NCBI RefSeq assembly: GCF_000344685.1
Contig: NW_006920410.1
Coordinates: 2,792,570 to 2,856,569 of the forward strand
Direction: 5' to 3'
DNA from: Gloeophyllum trabeum ATCC 11539
Lineage: Eukaryota; Basidiomycota; Agaricomycetes; Gloeophyllales; Gloeophyllaceae
Length of the DNA stretch: 64,000 nucleotides
Shown here in pieces: positions 1-13,600 of this stretch. Below the pieces are notes generated by a model. The model searched no databases, had not been told where the DNA came from, and was given only the letters and a program-made list of their open reading frames with translations. The position numbers were made by a program, and so were the translations under genes. Positions within the stretch are counted from its first letter, which is position 1. Every line of letters begins with the position of its first letter.

Positions 1-194
1 TCATCTTGTGGGAGGCCTTCGTAGAAGAATCATAAAGAAAGCATGTTCCAATAGAATTCACAGCTGTATTCCTGCGTTGCGGAATGGCGTGTTGTACAAA
101 ATTCCTTGTGAGGTAGGATTACGAATAATATATGAACTGTACACTCGTCTATGATGGTGGCTGTCTGGAAGAGTGATGCTAGTCCCCGGTCAAA

Positions 195-2598
195 TCAGCT
201 TTGTTGGGATAGGCCAGAAAGAAGCAGATCTCCCCTGCGGTCATTCTCGCCGCCTTCCATCCTTGCGGAATGGCTACCAAATTGCATAGCTCGTTTCTTC
301 CGCGAACTGGCTTCTATCAAGCCGAGCTTACGCACAGCCAGCCGTAGCAACATCTTGTCTCCTACACCGGTGTCAAGACGAGGATCCATTTTATGGTGCA
401 CCGGCAGTTGTGCAACGAAATTTAGGAACGATAGGGAGAGGAATGGATGGCGTGTCTCCTTGCCGTGCGATGAGATGACGCGATCATCTCTTCCCAGATT
501 TCTGGTTGGTATACGGTCAATTTCCAGCTGCAACTGCCGCGAGGATGAGATGACGAGATTTGAGGCGACGTAGAGCATGAAAGCAGCTCACCTCGTCTAG
601 GACCGAACCCCATCCACCGTCGTTGAATGTCGTGCGATGCCGTGCGTATCCTCCGAATAGTTCGTCAGCACCGAGCCCATTGAGGAGAACCCGTGCGGGA
701 CTGGTGTATGGTTCGGGAATGGCAGTAGGATGACTCCGAACTTGGCCTTGCCCTCTGGATGCAAAGTACAGGGCCATTGCTAGGCTCTGCACAATACTTC
801 AACACTCTGCTTTGACGTTAACGTGGGATGCACTCGCCAGATCCATAACCGTTCGGCTGGGGAACATTAGTGCTTCTACAGTTTCCCGCGCGGCTTGATA
901 TTCCTACTTCATCGAAAAATGTATGTACGAGATGTCCTTGTATCAGAGAGATCCTTGATCCAACTGACCTGATATGTCACGTTGATTTCAACGAAGTTCC
1001 ATCTGCGAGTAGGACAAAGTTTCCTTAATTCCTGCGTCTCCTCCAAACCCGCAGCACGGTCTGGAACTAGCCAAGAGGTATCCGGGGATGTTGTGGTGCC
1101 ATCTTCGTCTCTGTCCACATTAGTTCTCTTTCCCCGTTTCTTTGATGCGGCGCCAATCTTCCTTGGATTCTCGAACGCGACGTTGAGGAGGTCTATGGGC
1201 TCCTCCGACGGCACATATCTGGAGAAACGTCAGCAATTTGCGCCAGGCCACCGAAGTGAACCCGAACCTGTCCGCCAGGAATGCTATCATAGTGCAGTCA
1301 ATACCACCGCTGAAAAGAACAGCCACGCTAGCTGGACCCTTGTCATGGCTGCAAGCGATCGGTTTCAGCCTGACATCAGTGTACGATTGAAGAGAGTGCG
1401 CACTGTATTCGAGGAATATTTTGCACTCGCAATCGAACACTCTTCTCCAGCTGAGAGATCAGGTCGTCGACAGTTGTTAACAGGAAGTCGGGTATGACGT
1501 CGAGGGATTGCAACCTGGGAGGATTATCCGGGAAAATGCGATTGAGTGGAGATGCACTCGCCTACGTTTGTGATTAGAATTATCACAATCCGGCAGAGAA
1601 AGATGACATTACGTATTGGCATGTCGAGCGGCCTTCTGGCAGCCTTGGGATGGCCTTCAAAGCTGACGCAAACTGTGCAGTGAACTTAGAATGGTTCATC
1701 AGTCGATCTTCGACGAGCTATCGGAATCCTTACTTCCACTCCGTTAAATTCTCGCAATTCAAGGAATGATATAGTCGTGGTATCCAGTTCCTCGACCTGG
1801 TACATAGGGTGTGGGCCAATTGAAACAGAAGTCAGCAGGAAATGCGGATTCCTTTCGTTTAGTCGATGGATGAGTAACGACCGTCGTCCCAAGGGATCAC
1901 GAGCAAAGAATACACGACACGACGCGTGCTTGCATTGAGGTCAGTGCTGAGCAGATGTCCGAAATCCAAGCATACTTGATAGAAAACAAACGCATAACTG
2001 GAATACCCAATTGTTGGACGGGAAAGCGAAACTGACGAAACGCGCTTACGGTCCCTCAATGCTACCAATGCAATTCCTTACTTGCTCGAGTGTCTCACAG
2101 GCTTGGAGCATCTCGTATAATCTGCTCCCGTCGTTCTCGTGAGGTTTAATCTTGCCAGTAATGAGTGTCAGAGCGAATAAATCCCCTGCACACTTACATT
2201 CACTCCTTCAAATATCTTGTGTTCCGATATATATTGAGATCAGATTCATAGTTGGAGGATATAGCGTACAGACTTCTCCATTAAAACATAGTACATCCGA
2301 ACCAGGCCCGGCATAGTGAGGTTGGACTACGGGCTCCTCGCCGCGAAGTCGCAGTTCGGACGAAAAGAATGACAGCCTCAGGTTCCCAGAGCCATCGTCA
2401 GATGAATGCACGAGTTGAATGCCCTTTTGAGCGTCCGGTCCTGCGGGCCTGATCACAATTTGCTTCTGAAGATGTTGACATGAACGGACCACGGCAAGCA
2501 TTCGCAACTTGCAACTTTGACAGAAGATTGTCAAATTCAGATGTGTTTTCTGGTTTATCCCTGGATTGGTCGGCGACGGAGAACAAGATGCCGCACAT
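195..2598 (-). CDS. ASNSD1: Asparagine synthetase domain-containing protein, ASNSD1-like
   Basis: The protein starts with Met-Cys-Gly-Ile, the signature of class II glutamine amidotransferases in which Cys2 becomes the N-terminal nucleophile; this fixes the start because the only upstream in-frame start is a TTG. An asparagine-synthase domain follows with the ATP-pyrophosphatase loop VLFSGGIDCT (near 1300) and the motif LNGLGADELFGGYARHR (near 650-700). The C-terminal block GRDDRVISSHGKETRHPFLS and a basic KKRAMQFGS stretch match the end of ASNSD1 proteins. At least five short introns are needed; one joins NACRG to PDAQKGIQLV near 2440-2510. Family members carry both domains, but whether they make asparagine is not established, so the enzymatic role is inferred. 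The first 194 bases of the window are its 3' flank. The gene is head-to-head with PHB1, 162 bp away. Confidence 0.9.
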
Positions 2599-2760
2599 CG
2601 CAGGTGAAGGCAAGCCACAAGCAGTGTCTATGAATTTACCATGATTTTACTGCCGGAAGTCCGGCGTCTAACGCGTCCCCGGCCATTTTCGTCATCTGGC
2701 TCGGCCTACTCTGAGTCTCGCGCACGCAGGTAGAGTCTCAGGCTAACTTCAGCGTCTGCC

Positions 2761-4001
2761 ATGGCCACCGTTCAGTTCCTCAATCGTTTGATACGTCAGT
2801 ATTAAGTCTATATGGAGCCGTTCAACTCCACTGACAATCTGCCGCAGTGCCTACAATTGTAGGCGCCACCATTCTGAACGCCAGTATCTACGATGTGCCC
2901 GGTGGCTACCAGGCGGTTATGTTCGATCGGTTCCAGGGTGTGTCGGACAAGGTCTGTCGGCCCTATCAAGTCTCTATGTGCATATTACTGATGGAACATA
3001 GGCAAGACCGGAGGGCACTCATTTCCTGGTTCCTTGGCTTCAGAGAGCCATCCTGTATGACTGCCGCATCAAGCCACGGGTACGTTGGTCCATGTATGCT
3101 GCTTGTTCGTTCATTCAAGGGTACCTGCAGAATATCTCCACCACTACTGGCTCAAAGGACTTGCAAATGGTCTCTATTACTCTCCGTGTCCTGTCAAGAC
3201 CGGACAAGGAGCACCTGCCCCGCATCTATCAAAGCCTTGGTCTGGATTATGACGAGAGGGTTCTTCCATCCATTGGAAATGAAGTCTTGAAGAGCATTGT
3301 TGCGCAATTCGATGCTGCCGAGCTCATTACGCAGCGTGAAGTCGTCTCGTCACGGATACGGGCTGATTTACTACAGCGTGCCGGGGAATTCAACATTCAG
3401 CTGGAGGATGTATCCATAACACATTTGACGTTCGGGAAGGCGAGTGCTTTGATCTTGTCATAGTCCATCTATTCCACACTTACATGTTCTGGGTCCGCAG
3501 GAATTCACCCAGGTTCGTCCATGACGATAATACTAGTAATGAACCAGTCTTACTGAGTTACTACCGCAGGCTGTCGAAGCGAAGCAGATTGCACAGCAAG
3601 GTACGCTGTCCATGTCACTGTATGTTGCGATATACTGACCGCGTCTCTTTAGATGCTGAGCGTGCGAGGTTCATTGTGGAAAAGGTTAGTTCCGTATCGC
3701 CACTCGGCTCCTTTCCTCGTTCCTTTCTCGGGAAGGCATTCTCTCCCAATTCATCAGTCTGATGGCAATATATCTGCAGGCGGAGCAAGAGCGGCAAGCT
3801 GCTGTGATTCGAGCCGAGGGTGAAGCCCAGGCCGCAGCAACTATCCAGCGAGCTTTGGACAAGGCAGGGGAGGCCTTCGTCACCTTCCGAAAAATCGAAG
3901 CCAGCAAGGCAATCGCCCAGTCGCTAGCCAGCAACCGCAATGTCACTTACATACCGAGCGGCGGAGGGAACGTGCTGCTGAACGTCCCGACCGACAAATG
4001 A
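2761..4001 (+). CDS. PHB1: Prohibitin-1, mitochondrial inner-membrane scaffold subunit
   Basis: The spliced product reads [11 protein letters not shown], an intron from 2795 with GTCAGT donor, then [17 protein letters not shown] and a full prohibitin/SPFH domain. Diagnostic blocks are [61 protein letters not shown] and [20 protein letters not shown]. The last exon codes for the coiled-coil tail [20 protein letters not shown] and ends with [17 protein letters not shown]. The overall match is to the PHB1 rather than the PHB2 branch. Known function of the family: PHB1 and PHB2 form a ring in the inner mitochondrial membrane that supports m-AAA protease control and cristae. The short hydrophobic N-terminus fits an uncleaved membrane anchor. 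There are at least five introns. Confidence 0.96.
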
Positions 4002-4539
4002 CGCTGAGGTGTACGTACACTGTCGGATGATCAGCTTTGAGTAAGGGACGCGGGTTCTTCACGTGGAGCGGGTAGTTAATCCCATTGTATCTCCCCGCTC
4101 GTGTTGTGTAGCACGGTGTATATAAACCACTAGGTCTCTCTAATTTACGAACCCCCAACTTACCACTGCCAGTGTCGCCCGACCTGCTCGCATGTCTGAA
4201 CGTTCGGCACGGCTCCGGATGAGCAGTGGCGCGGCTCGGCGATTGCCGGGCAAAAGGAGAAGATTGCAGAGTGCGCGGGCTGTTCTCAACGTTGAGCAGG
4301 TCAACTGGTGCTGGTGAATTTCTGTCTGTTTTCCTCTTTCTCCGTTTCCTGTCTATCTCTGTCTCATTCCTCTCGTCTCTATCCTCTGTCGGACTTGTTT
4401 TTCTTTCCGTTCAGTCTCCCTTGCTCTCTGCAGATATCGGTTTCCTATTGTAATCGCTGTCTATATCGCCCGACGTCCCCGCGCCCAGTCGCATACACGA
4501 TATACGGTCTGACGATTTCAGTTATCTCTGTTTAAAATC

Positions 4540-6036
4540 ATGATGGATATGTCTGGTGGAATGGGGATGGGAGCAGCTGAGGCACCCGTAAGTGTCTATA
4601 TCTCCACGTTTCTTGACGTGTTTCCTCGACAAATTGACTATTACTCGTTCTTCTATTGAACTTCGGCGGGGGCTTCGGCGGTCGTGACCAGAGGCGCGCT
4701 CACCTTTACGTCGGCAATCTGAGTCCTCGGGTGACCGAGTATATGCTCACCGAAATTTTCGCCGTCGCGGGCCCGGTTCAGCACGTCAAAATCATCCCTG
4801 ATCGCAACTACCAGCATGGCGGTCTCAACTACGGATTCGTCGAGTACATGGATATGCGTGCGGCGGAGACGGCCCTGCAGACCCTCAACGGACGCAAAAT
4901 CTTCGACACGGAAATCCGTGTCAACTGGGCTTACCAGGGCAACCAGAACAAGGAGGATACCTCCAACCACTATCACGTCTTCGTCGGCGATCTGTCCCCC
5001 GAAGTCAACGACGATGTCCTCGCCAAGGCCTTCTCCGCCTTCGGTACCCTTTCAGATGCCCGTGTGATGTGGGATATGAACTCTGGGAAGTCTCGTGGTT
5101 ATGGTTTCCTGGCTTTCCGCGACAAGACTGACGCGGAGCAGGCGATCGCCACCATGAATGGCGAATGGCTCGGATCCCGCGCTATCCGGGTTAACTGGGC
5201 AAACCAGAAGACTCAGGGCGCGCCCCCGGCTGGTCGCCCTGCTAGTGTTACTGGAGGTGGAGCTCCGGCACCCATCAACTTCCAGGGTGGCCCGCTCACG
5301 TACGAGTCTGTCGTGTCGCAGACGCCCCAATACAACTCGACCGTCTATGTCGGCAATCTGGTGCCCTACACCACCCAGGCGGATTTGATCCCCCTCTTTC
5401 AGTCGATTGGTTATCTGCAGGAGATCCGGATGCAGGCCGATCGCGGATTCGCCTTCGTGAAGCTCGATACGCACGAGCACGCCGCGATGGCTATCGTGCA
5501 ATTGCAGGGACAGATGGTGCATGGTCGCCCAATCAAATGCAGTTGGGGCAAGGACAGGGCGGATGGGGGAGCCGGTGCTCCTTTGAGCCCTGTTGCCAGC
5601 GCCAGCCCCTATGGCAGCATGGTCAGTTTGCAATAATCTTGCTCCGTGGTTTCACTAACATAATTACGTCTGATAGCCCATGTATGGTATGCCCCAGCCG
5701 AACACGTACGGCCAATACGGATACAGCGGATTTGGTGCCGCTGGGGGCGCTACCCCGGGTATGCCCACACCTCAAGCTGGCGCAGCGGGTGCAGCGATGG
5801 CCCTGACAGGTGCGCAATCGCCGACGGATGCTACCGGAGCCGCTGCGGCAGGGGCACAGGGACAGTGGCCTGCTGGTGCCGATATGAACTCCTACTACGG
5901 CAATTATTGGGGAGGTATGTCGAGTATCCAGACTTCTTGTGATCCTGTGATTGATTGTCTATCTTCAGGCTACTATGGCCAACAGGCTGCGGCTGGACAG
6001 GCCGGCGCTGCCCCTGGAGGACAGGGCGGTGCTTAA
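4540..6036 (+). CDS. PUB1: Three-RRM RNA-binding protein of the PUB1/TIA-1 family
   Basis: Exon 1 (4540-4587) codes for a methionine/glycine-rich start, MMDMSGGMGMGAAEAP. Exon 2 probably begins at 4692 after a CAG acceptor and reads RRAHLYVGNLSPRVTEYML. Three RRMs follow, each with RNP2 and RNP1 motifs: LYVGNL with LNYGFVEY, VFVGDL with SRGYGFLAF, and VYVGNL with RGFAFVKL. An intron at 5622-5676 leads into a Gly/Ala/Gln/Tyr-rich tail, and another at 5915-5968 precedes GYYGQQAAAGQAG and the stop. RRM order and tail match yeast PUB1 and animal TIA-1, proteins that bind U-rich RNA, steady mRNAs and enter stress granules. The low-complexity tail fits that behaviour. The 5' leader may be long: a TATATAAA lies near 4118. 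Confidence 0.92.
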
Positions 6037-6477
6037 TCGGTTAAAGGTTGTAACATATGCTCCTGCTCTGTAGATCGGCTTGCGCAGATAAGTTCGCTTA
6101 TAGTTTTCTTTCAATCTACCAATTATCCTCGCTCGTGCTTATTGCCACCGTACACTTCCAATCACAGTGTTTCTATGCAAGTTTTATCTCTGATCCCCTG
6201 TGCACTTCGTTTCTTATTATCTGCTCTTTATCAGATGAAATAAGTGTCTTTCTCCCCTCTTCTAACATATTACATTTTGGGTCTCGTGCACGAGCATGTT
6301 CTGTTTATAAGAATCAAATTCACTCCTCCGAATCACTGTAAATCGCCCCGTTCTGAAATATTCATCTGATGATATATCAAATAAATGACGGAAAGATGTT
6401 GACACCGTTTGGCTGAACTAAGGATACAAAGACTGAGGGGTATAGACTGTGTCGACTAGATGTGTTGAAACCATCTC
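6037..6477. other. Convergent 3' intergenic stretch
   Basis: This lies between the tail-to-tail PUB1-like gene and the glycine-rich repeat gene. It is AT- and pyrimidine-rich and has an AATAAA-like run near 6380 (atcaaataaatga) that could serve either 3' end. I see no coding signal beyond a short chance frame. Confidence 0.5.
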
Positions 6478-7772
6478 TCAAAGCGCAACACCTCCGGCAC
6501 CTCCGTTAGCAAACCCGCTGCGCCCATCCCCACCGTCGCCAGCGTTGTCTAGTTTCATGCACGGTTAGTTATCCTCTCGACCGGTTAGCTCGGCCTATAC
6601 TCACTAGACCACAGGTTGATCAGGCCCTGAGGTGTATTAACCGAACCTCCGGGCGCCATCCCCCCTTCACCCGCGACGGCCTGCCCTCCAGATCCGGCAA
6701 CTGATTTCGCCTTGGTAATACTCGGACGACCTGGGTTGGTAAGTCTCTCTGGGACGTGTCCACCGATACCGCCCAAAGAGTCACCAGATTTAGCGAGACC
6801 ACCGTCACCTGCATTGTCTGAAAGGACTAGTGAGTAGTCTAAGGCTCTGCATGTTGCACTGACACTCACTTGAGCCAATATTGAGAATATTCAAAGCGGC
6901 GAGGCCCCGGTCATCTCCACCATTAACAGAACCCCCTGATGCATTGCCGCCCTGCTGGGAGCTTGCAGGACCACCGTTGGTTCGTTTCTTCTGCCCCGGT
7001 CGCAAGAACGGCAGATTCCAACCTCTAGAAAAGTCTATATGTAAGTCTGGTGTCCGCAGAAACAAAGCTGTATCCGTTACCCTGAACCTGCTCTCTTCAT
7101 ATTGCCTCCTACGGCATTCCCAGAAGCTCCAGAACCGCCGTTACCGGCCTCGTCTACAGGATCCTTGTAAATATCGCATTAGAGCATACTATGCGTCACT
7201 TACTGCCGAAGACATTTAGGGCACCGCCCGGATTATTGATCGATCCTCCGGACACTTGGCCTCCTTCACCCGAAGTAGCTGCGCCGGCGTTGGCGTTGTC
7301 CCCAGCGTGCATTGTCATAGCAGGTTCAGACCCTACTTCAGCTGTGGGGGGCTGAAATTCTGGAGCCGCAGCCGGCTTCGGCTCTGAAGATGGCTTGGGA
7401 CGTTTAGTGTTAGGTTTGGCTGCAGGTGCTTTGTATGCTCTGAACATATGCTGTGAGTATACGCTAGATATGGAGAAAATATACATACGCAACAGGGGCA
7501 GAAGCAGGTGAAAAGGTGCCCCCAGACCCGCCCATGGCGTTGCCGGAGTTGGCTGTCCCGCCGTTGCCAGCCTTGTTGGAGAACATATTGATCAGCCCGA
7601 GGCCGGTCCCTAGCCCGGATCCATTAGCGGGGCCATTGACAGAGCCCCCGCTAGCATTTCCGCCAGAGGAAGTAGCAGCAGAGCCTCCGTCGGCTGGGAA
7701 AGGGGCACACGACACTAAGGTAGGACTGAGGGCAGCGGCAACCAGGCCGAGGGCAATAGCGGATGTACGCAT
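6478..7772 (-). CDS. Secreted glycine-rich repeat protein built from modular exons
   Basis: The start at 7772 gives a clear signal peptide, MRTSAIALGLVAAALSPTLV followed by SCAPFPADGG. The rest is built from two alternating glycine-rich units: GGNASGGSVNG...GLxNxFGS and (N/D)AGNGGxAxSGxAxGGSGG. About six exons can be joined. One exon carries a basic linker, KPNTKRPKPSSEPKP; another has RPGQKKRTNGG. Three introns fall at the same place in the repeat, inside the serine just after the LNVFG/LNILNIG/LINLW motif, so each exon is roughly one repeat module. The last exon reads DNAGDGGDGRSGFANGGAGG and ends at a TGA on 6478-6480. I do not recognise a named family. A wall-associated or extracellular matrix role is a guess from the secretion signal and composition. 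Confidence 0.72.
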
Positions 7773-7860
7773 ATCAATATATATGAGGATAGGCTGCGGT
7801 GGAGCTGGTAATGGGGGGAGGGAGAGAGATGGTTGGGGAGCGACACGAACGTTGTTCAGG

Positions 7861-7868
7861 CTTTTATA
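7861..7868 (-). promoter_or_regulatory. TATA box for the glycine-rich secreted protein gene
   Basis: The minus strand reads TATAAAAG here, about 90 bp upstream of the ATG at 7772. Spacing and sequence are typical for a strongly expressed fungal gene. Confidence 0.6.
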
Positions 7869-8212
7869 GGCCGGGCGGGGTGTTCTTCGACCTTGACGCT
7901 TGGGACGTGTCTGAGTCACGTGCAGTGCCTTCTGTCGATTGCAGCAGAACGTATCGGGTTATGACGCTTCCATTTAAGGAAGGTGTTCAAGAACGGGTCG
8001 GTCGCATATTCAGCCAATGGGAGCAGGCTGACAGCTGCTCGGAGTTATACGCCAGCAAACTGTAATGCTATACAAATGATTTATTAGATTCGTTGTAAAT
8101 ATTCCACTAGACAGCAGGTGCCAGACCGAGGTATATGCGTAGCGAGAAGGGTATGCGAAAGCAGGTTGGAAAGCACATATCTACAAAAGCAAACAGAATC
8201 ACTCATCGACCA

Positions 8213-9212
8213 TTAGCCATTCGGTGTCCGACTCGCGCCCTTCTCCGCTAGAGACTGCATCCCATCCCTCGTCCCCGCCGATATCCCGTTGTCCAGCCCC
8301 TCCGCTTTTCCCGACACCGACCCTTGCGACACTGACTGCGCGTCTGCATCGCTCTGCGAACCGTCCCTCCAGTTGAGGACCGCCTGATGTCGTGAACGCA
8401 TGTCCTCATAGAACTCGTTCGCTTCGTTGAGCTTGTTTGCTTCAGCCTGTTTAGCATCGAGCCATCGCTGCAGCAGCTTAGCATTGTCCTTTGTCAGTAT
8501 TTGATTTCGCTCCTCTATCTGACTGAGCTCCAGTTGCAGGGTGTTGATCTCGTCCATGAGAACCTGAGATGGACTGAATACTGGCAGCCTTCGTTCACGC
8601 GGATGAACGCACCTGAGCTGTCCGGTCCTTCTCCGCCATCAACTCGTTGTGCTGATCGACCTTCTTTCGCAGCACCGCTACCTCTTCTCGTGCTTTTCTC
8701 AGGTTCTCAGAATCCAATCTTGCCAGCTCCTCCTTCTCCCGCAGTGTCTCGGTCATGGCCAAGAGGCGTTGGGCATTCTGCCCCTGTGTCTTGTACACAG
8801 TAGCCAATTCATCTCTCAGAGATGATATTTGAGATTCCAGCGATGCAATATAGGCTGACTTGACCCCATCGCTGGTACATCTCTTCAGTTTGCCGTGCTT
8901 AGATACTTGCCCTGGGAAATGACTCACGAATCGCCTGCACCTACAACATTCAAAGTAGAACTGCTCGCACTTGACCCCACTGTCTTGACTGCCCTCAGCA
9001 AAGAGTTGTTCCGTTCCTTTAGCAGCTTCGTCTGCTGAGCCAATCTTCGATCTTTCCCAAAGATTCATCGATGCATTCAGCCTTTGGCACCTTAGGAAAC
9101 ACGTGGATCGGATTCACATACACTGCTCAATGATGGACGCAAATGCTGACTCCTTCGCATTCCTCTCGACCAGACGAAGCCTTAGTAGCTCTTGCCATGC
9201 CGGTTCGGCCAT
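8213..9212 (-). CDS. ATG16: Autophagy protein ATG16 (fungal type, no WD40 tail)
   Basis: The start at 9212 gives MAEPAWQELLRLRLVERNAK, the helix that binds ATG5 in this family. After an intron at about 9043-9118 the reading continues YRRLAQQTKLLKERN, again diagnostic. A long coiled coil follows (ESQISSLRDELATVYKTQ and NLRKAREEVAVLRKKVDQHN), then the signature ERNQILTKDNAKLLQRWLDA and AEANKLNEANEFYEDM. The protein is about 270 residues with a serine-rich tail and has no WD40 propeller, as in other fungi. ATG16 joins ATG12-ATG5 to form the complex that directs lipidation of ATG8 on the phagophore. The gene is divergent from YPT7, with 234 bp between the start codons. Confidence 0.93.
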
Positions 9213-9446
9213 TATCACGCGAGTTCAGGCGACCCGAGCAAGGCGAATCCAGTGTGGTCAGTGGATTTGGCAGTGAAGGTCGATTTAGACGGAGCTCGAA
9301 TCATCCGCGAAGCCGCCGCGACGGGCGTGTCCAAGTCGGTACCGCCACCCGAGCGCTCTCCGTCACGCTGTGCATACGCAGTCCTCCATATCCACCGAAC
9401 GGTCTCCCCTTTAGACGGCCATAGCTGCTTACTTCTGTATATCACC

Positions 9447-10403
<957 letters not shown>

Positions 10404-10670
10404 TTGTCAGACCTGGATATCCGGCATCTGCGATTTCTGTGATGACTTAATGCCAACCCGCCTCCGGGCTCCCTTATGAATGGACTTCTTTGTTGTTTTA
10501 CCCTCATTCTTCTAGTATAATACCTTGTCCTTAAGTGCTTTGCCGTCGCTTCTGTACACCGCAATGTGACATACATATCTTATTGGCGCGGATCATTACT
10601 GTTAGCGACAGAATAGCGGTACGTTAAGGTAAAGGTCTGCGTTCGTGAATGTCGCTAAGAACCACCGGCA

Positions 10671-13600
10671 TTACTTGGAGTCGCGGAAAAAGTCATCCTT
10701 GAAGTCGAATCTCGTTACCGGAAGCCATTCAAACTGGTAGGTACAGTCAATTCCTTGAATGCACGTAGTCAAGAGCAGAGATACATACGCCGTCTCTGTC
10801 CCAGTTGATATGCTTATCCTGTGGCCCTGTAATCACTACAAACCGCCGGAACTCGTCCATGCAAGCTGGCTGAGCTTGCATCCATGCCAACCCCTTCGAA
10901 ATATTATGTAACAGAGCCGGAGCGAGTTCAGCCTCGGGGACATTGGCATATTCACTTCGAAAGATCTTCATGCATTCTTCCCCGAGTTCTTGGCTATTCA
11001 GCCGCATCAGCACGGTTTGGAGCGAAATCCAGTCGTTGATCGGATCTTTGCCTTGGGTAAGACTGCGATTCAGCGGAGGTGCTTGTATCAGGGATAACTG
11101 GCCCTCTTCGACGAAAGTCAGAATCTGACTATATAGGGGGTCGTCTCCCCTGCAAACAAACTCAGAGGTTAGTTTTATATCATGGATACCTCGAAAATAC
11201 ATACCTGAGGGCCTGATTGGGACTTCTCTGATCCTTGTACACCTCTCGCACGACTGCAGCCAGCACTGCTGGAGTCACATAACATTGCCACAAAGGGTGC
11301 TCAGCGATTTGAGAGATCAACTTGAAAACGGCAAGCGGCGTATCGACTATGGAGCTCGGAGTGAAAGTGACAATACCACCTAGAGCGGTAATTAGCGACA
11401 ACGTCTCCTGCGCTGTTCTTTCTGCAGACGCACCTAGAGGGAAGATCTCGCGCACTCCCCACCGCTTAATCGGGGCACTTTCATGAGTACCGTAAGTGAC
11501 GAACTGTATCTCTGGTCGTTTACACCTCCGCTCTACCAAAGCAGGGAGCTTGTGGAGCGTCCGCAAAGACCCGACGTGGACGAAGACGACGCGCACGTCG
11601 GCTTTGTGGCCCGCGTCGGGGGCATTGCAGTGTCTCAGGATCGTTCGGAGAGCAGCAGTCTCCACGCCAGGGGCCGCTGGCGTGCCGTCACTTGTGTTCC
11701 ATACGCAATACGGTCTGTTTGGCATCCGCATGTGGTCATATAGCCATTGCGGGAAGTGCAAAAGGGAGATAGCCTGGAGGACCGCGCCAGGGATCCTGCC
11801 TTCCACAGCAACCTTTGGCGAGTCCACCGGCAGACTTCCTCGCGATTGCCACTTGTACTTTGCGTATCTCGTCGAATTGAGTCGCCAAGGAATGAGAACG
11901 GCGGTCATGAAGACATTGTCTCGTAAATCATCAGGTACCTTGAACATGTTGGCGAGTTTAGACTCAGCAGAGGGATATACGAGCAGTATGCCCAGTTCGA
12001 TATTGTTTACGACGATAGGCGCATACGACATCTACAGAGAGAGCCAGATCAATCTCCAGCTTGACCAGATGATGATCAGAACTTCCCTTTCGTTTCTTCC
12101 GCATGTACCTCACCAGAGTCTGGAATGGCGGCGTATCGGCCTCGCTCTGGGGCCCGAGTTTCGCCATCTGCTGAGGCCTCGCGCACGCGGACAGCAGGCC
12201 GTCAATGTCCGCGACGTCCAGCAGTCTCCTCAGCCGCAGTGACTCCACGGACGAGAAACAGATGCTAAGGCGCAGACCATCGGGCAGGTGGTCCGTCGCG
12301 TCCGTCAGCGCGACCTCGCAGAACCGCTCAGCCTTGTCGAGTTCTTTCTCGACGAGAAGCTCGCCGGACCATTTCCACTTCTTGGGGATCCTGGCGCAGA
12401 CATCAGGCTGAGGACACGGTCGCACGTTAATGGACACGACTTGCCTCCCAAAAGCCGCAGGCTTCATAGGAATCGGTGGAGGTGCTATCGGACTCGGCAT
12501 GGGTCGATCCTCACTAACATGACGAGCTCATTAGAATGGACTCCCTTTCTGTACAGTGACCACATACTCCATAGGTGCAGCCAGTCTGACAGACCATCAG
12601 CACGATATGCTCCAACAAAAATGCAGGACTCACGCCGGCGGCATTATCTGCGCGAGGAAGCTATCAACCTCCGGAGCCGACGCAGGAGGAGGCCCAGCCG
12701 GGACTCGAGACGGCCTGCAAGAATCGAGATTACTCGGACCCCATAATAACCACCAGCGACGTACCCTGGTACAGGAGGCGTAAAGAACGACTCCGTCTGC
12801 AAAGGGGCAACAGACGGGAACGCCTGCTCCATAGACACGGGCGACTGCACGAAATCAGCGAGCCCGCCCTGAGGAGGCGACGCCGCCCAGCCCGGACCAG
12901 GTACCACCGGGGAATCTGCCGGCGTAGGCGTCGCGCTCCCGCCCCTGGCATTGGCATTAGCATTGGCGCCGGCAGTCTTCTTGAACGTCAGCTTCGCGAG
13001 GTTCGCTGAGCCCCTGCGCTGGGCAGGAATCGGCAGGGGCGGGGGCGGGCCCGTCGGGGAGGCCGCGGCGCCGCTGTGCAGGATGCGCTGCTTCGTCGCG
13101 AGCGCGCTGCCGCCCTGGCTGGGCAGGTCGATGAGCTTGACCTTTGGTGGGGCGCGGTGCGCGGGGACGGGGGCTGCGGGTTTCTTGGGCGGGGCTTTTG
13201 CGGGAGTTTCTTCCTCTGAAAACAGGGAGTCCCGGTCGGAGGAGGGCGAGCGGGACTTCCGCGCCGGGGTAGTCTAACGCAGGAGGAGAGTCGCAGATCC
13301 TGAACCGGAAGATGGCGAAGAAACCTTACCTGCGAGGCACTCGTAGCGGCGGCGGGCACAGACGTCACATTTGTATCAATAGATATCCGGGGCCTCTTCG
13401 TTTGTGGACCCTCTTGCACTGCAGCGGCCGGGGCGGGGGCCGTTTTTTCTACCACTTCAGGCGTCTGCAGTCACACCATTCAGCACCACCCTGACCGAGT
13501 TCGAGCCCGCGCTCACCTCGTTATCCGGCGACGCGATTCTTCGCTTGACCGCAGTCGACACTTTCCTGGTTGGTGGTGCGGCCAGCGGGACGTCGTCCTC

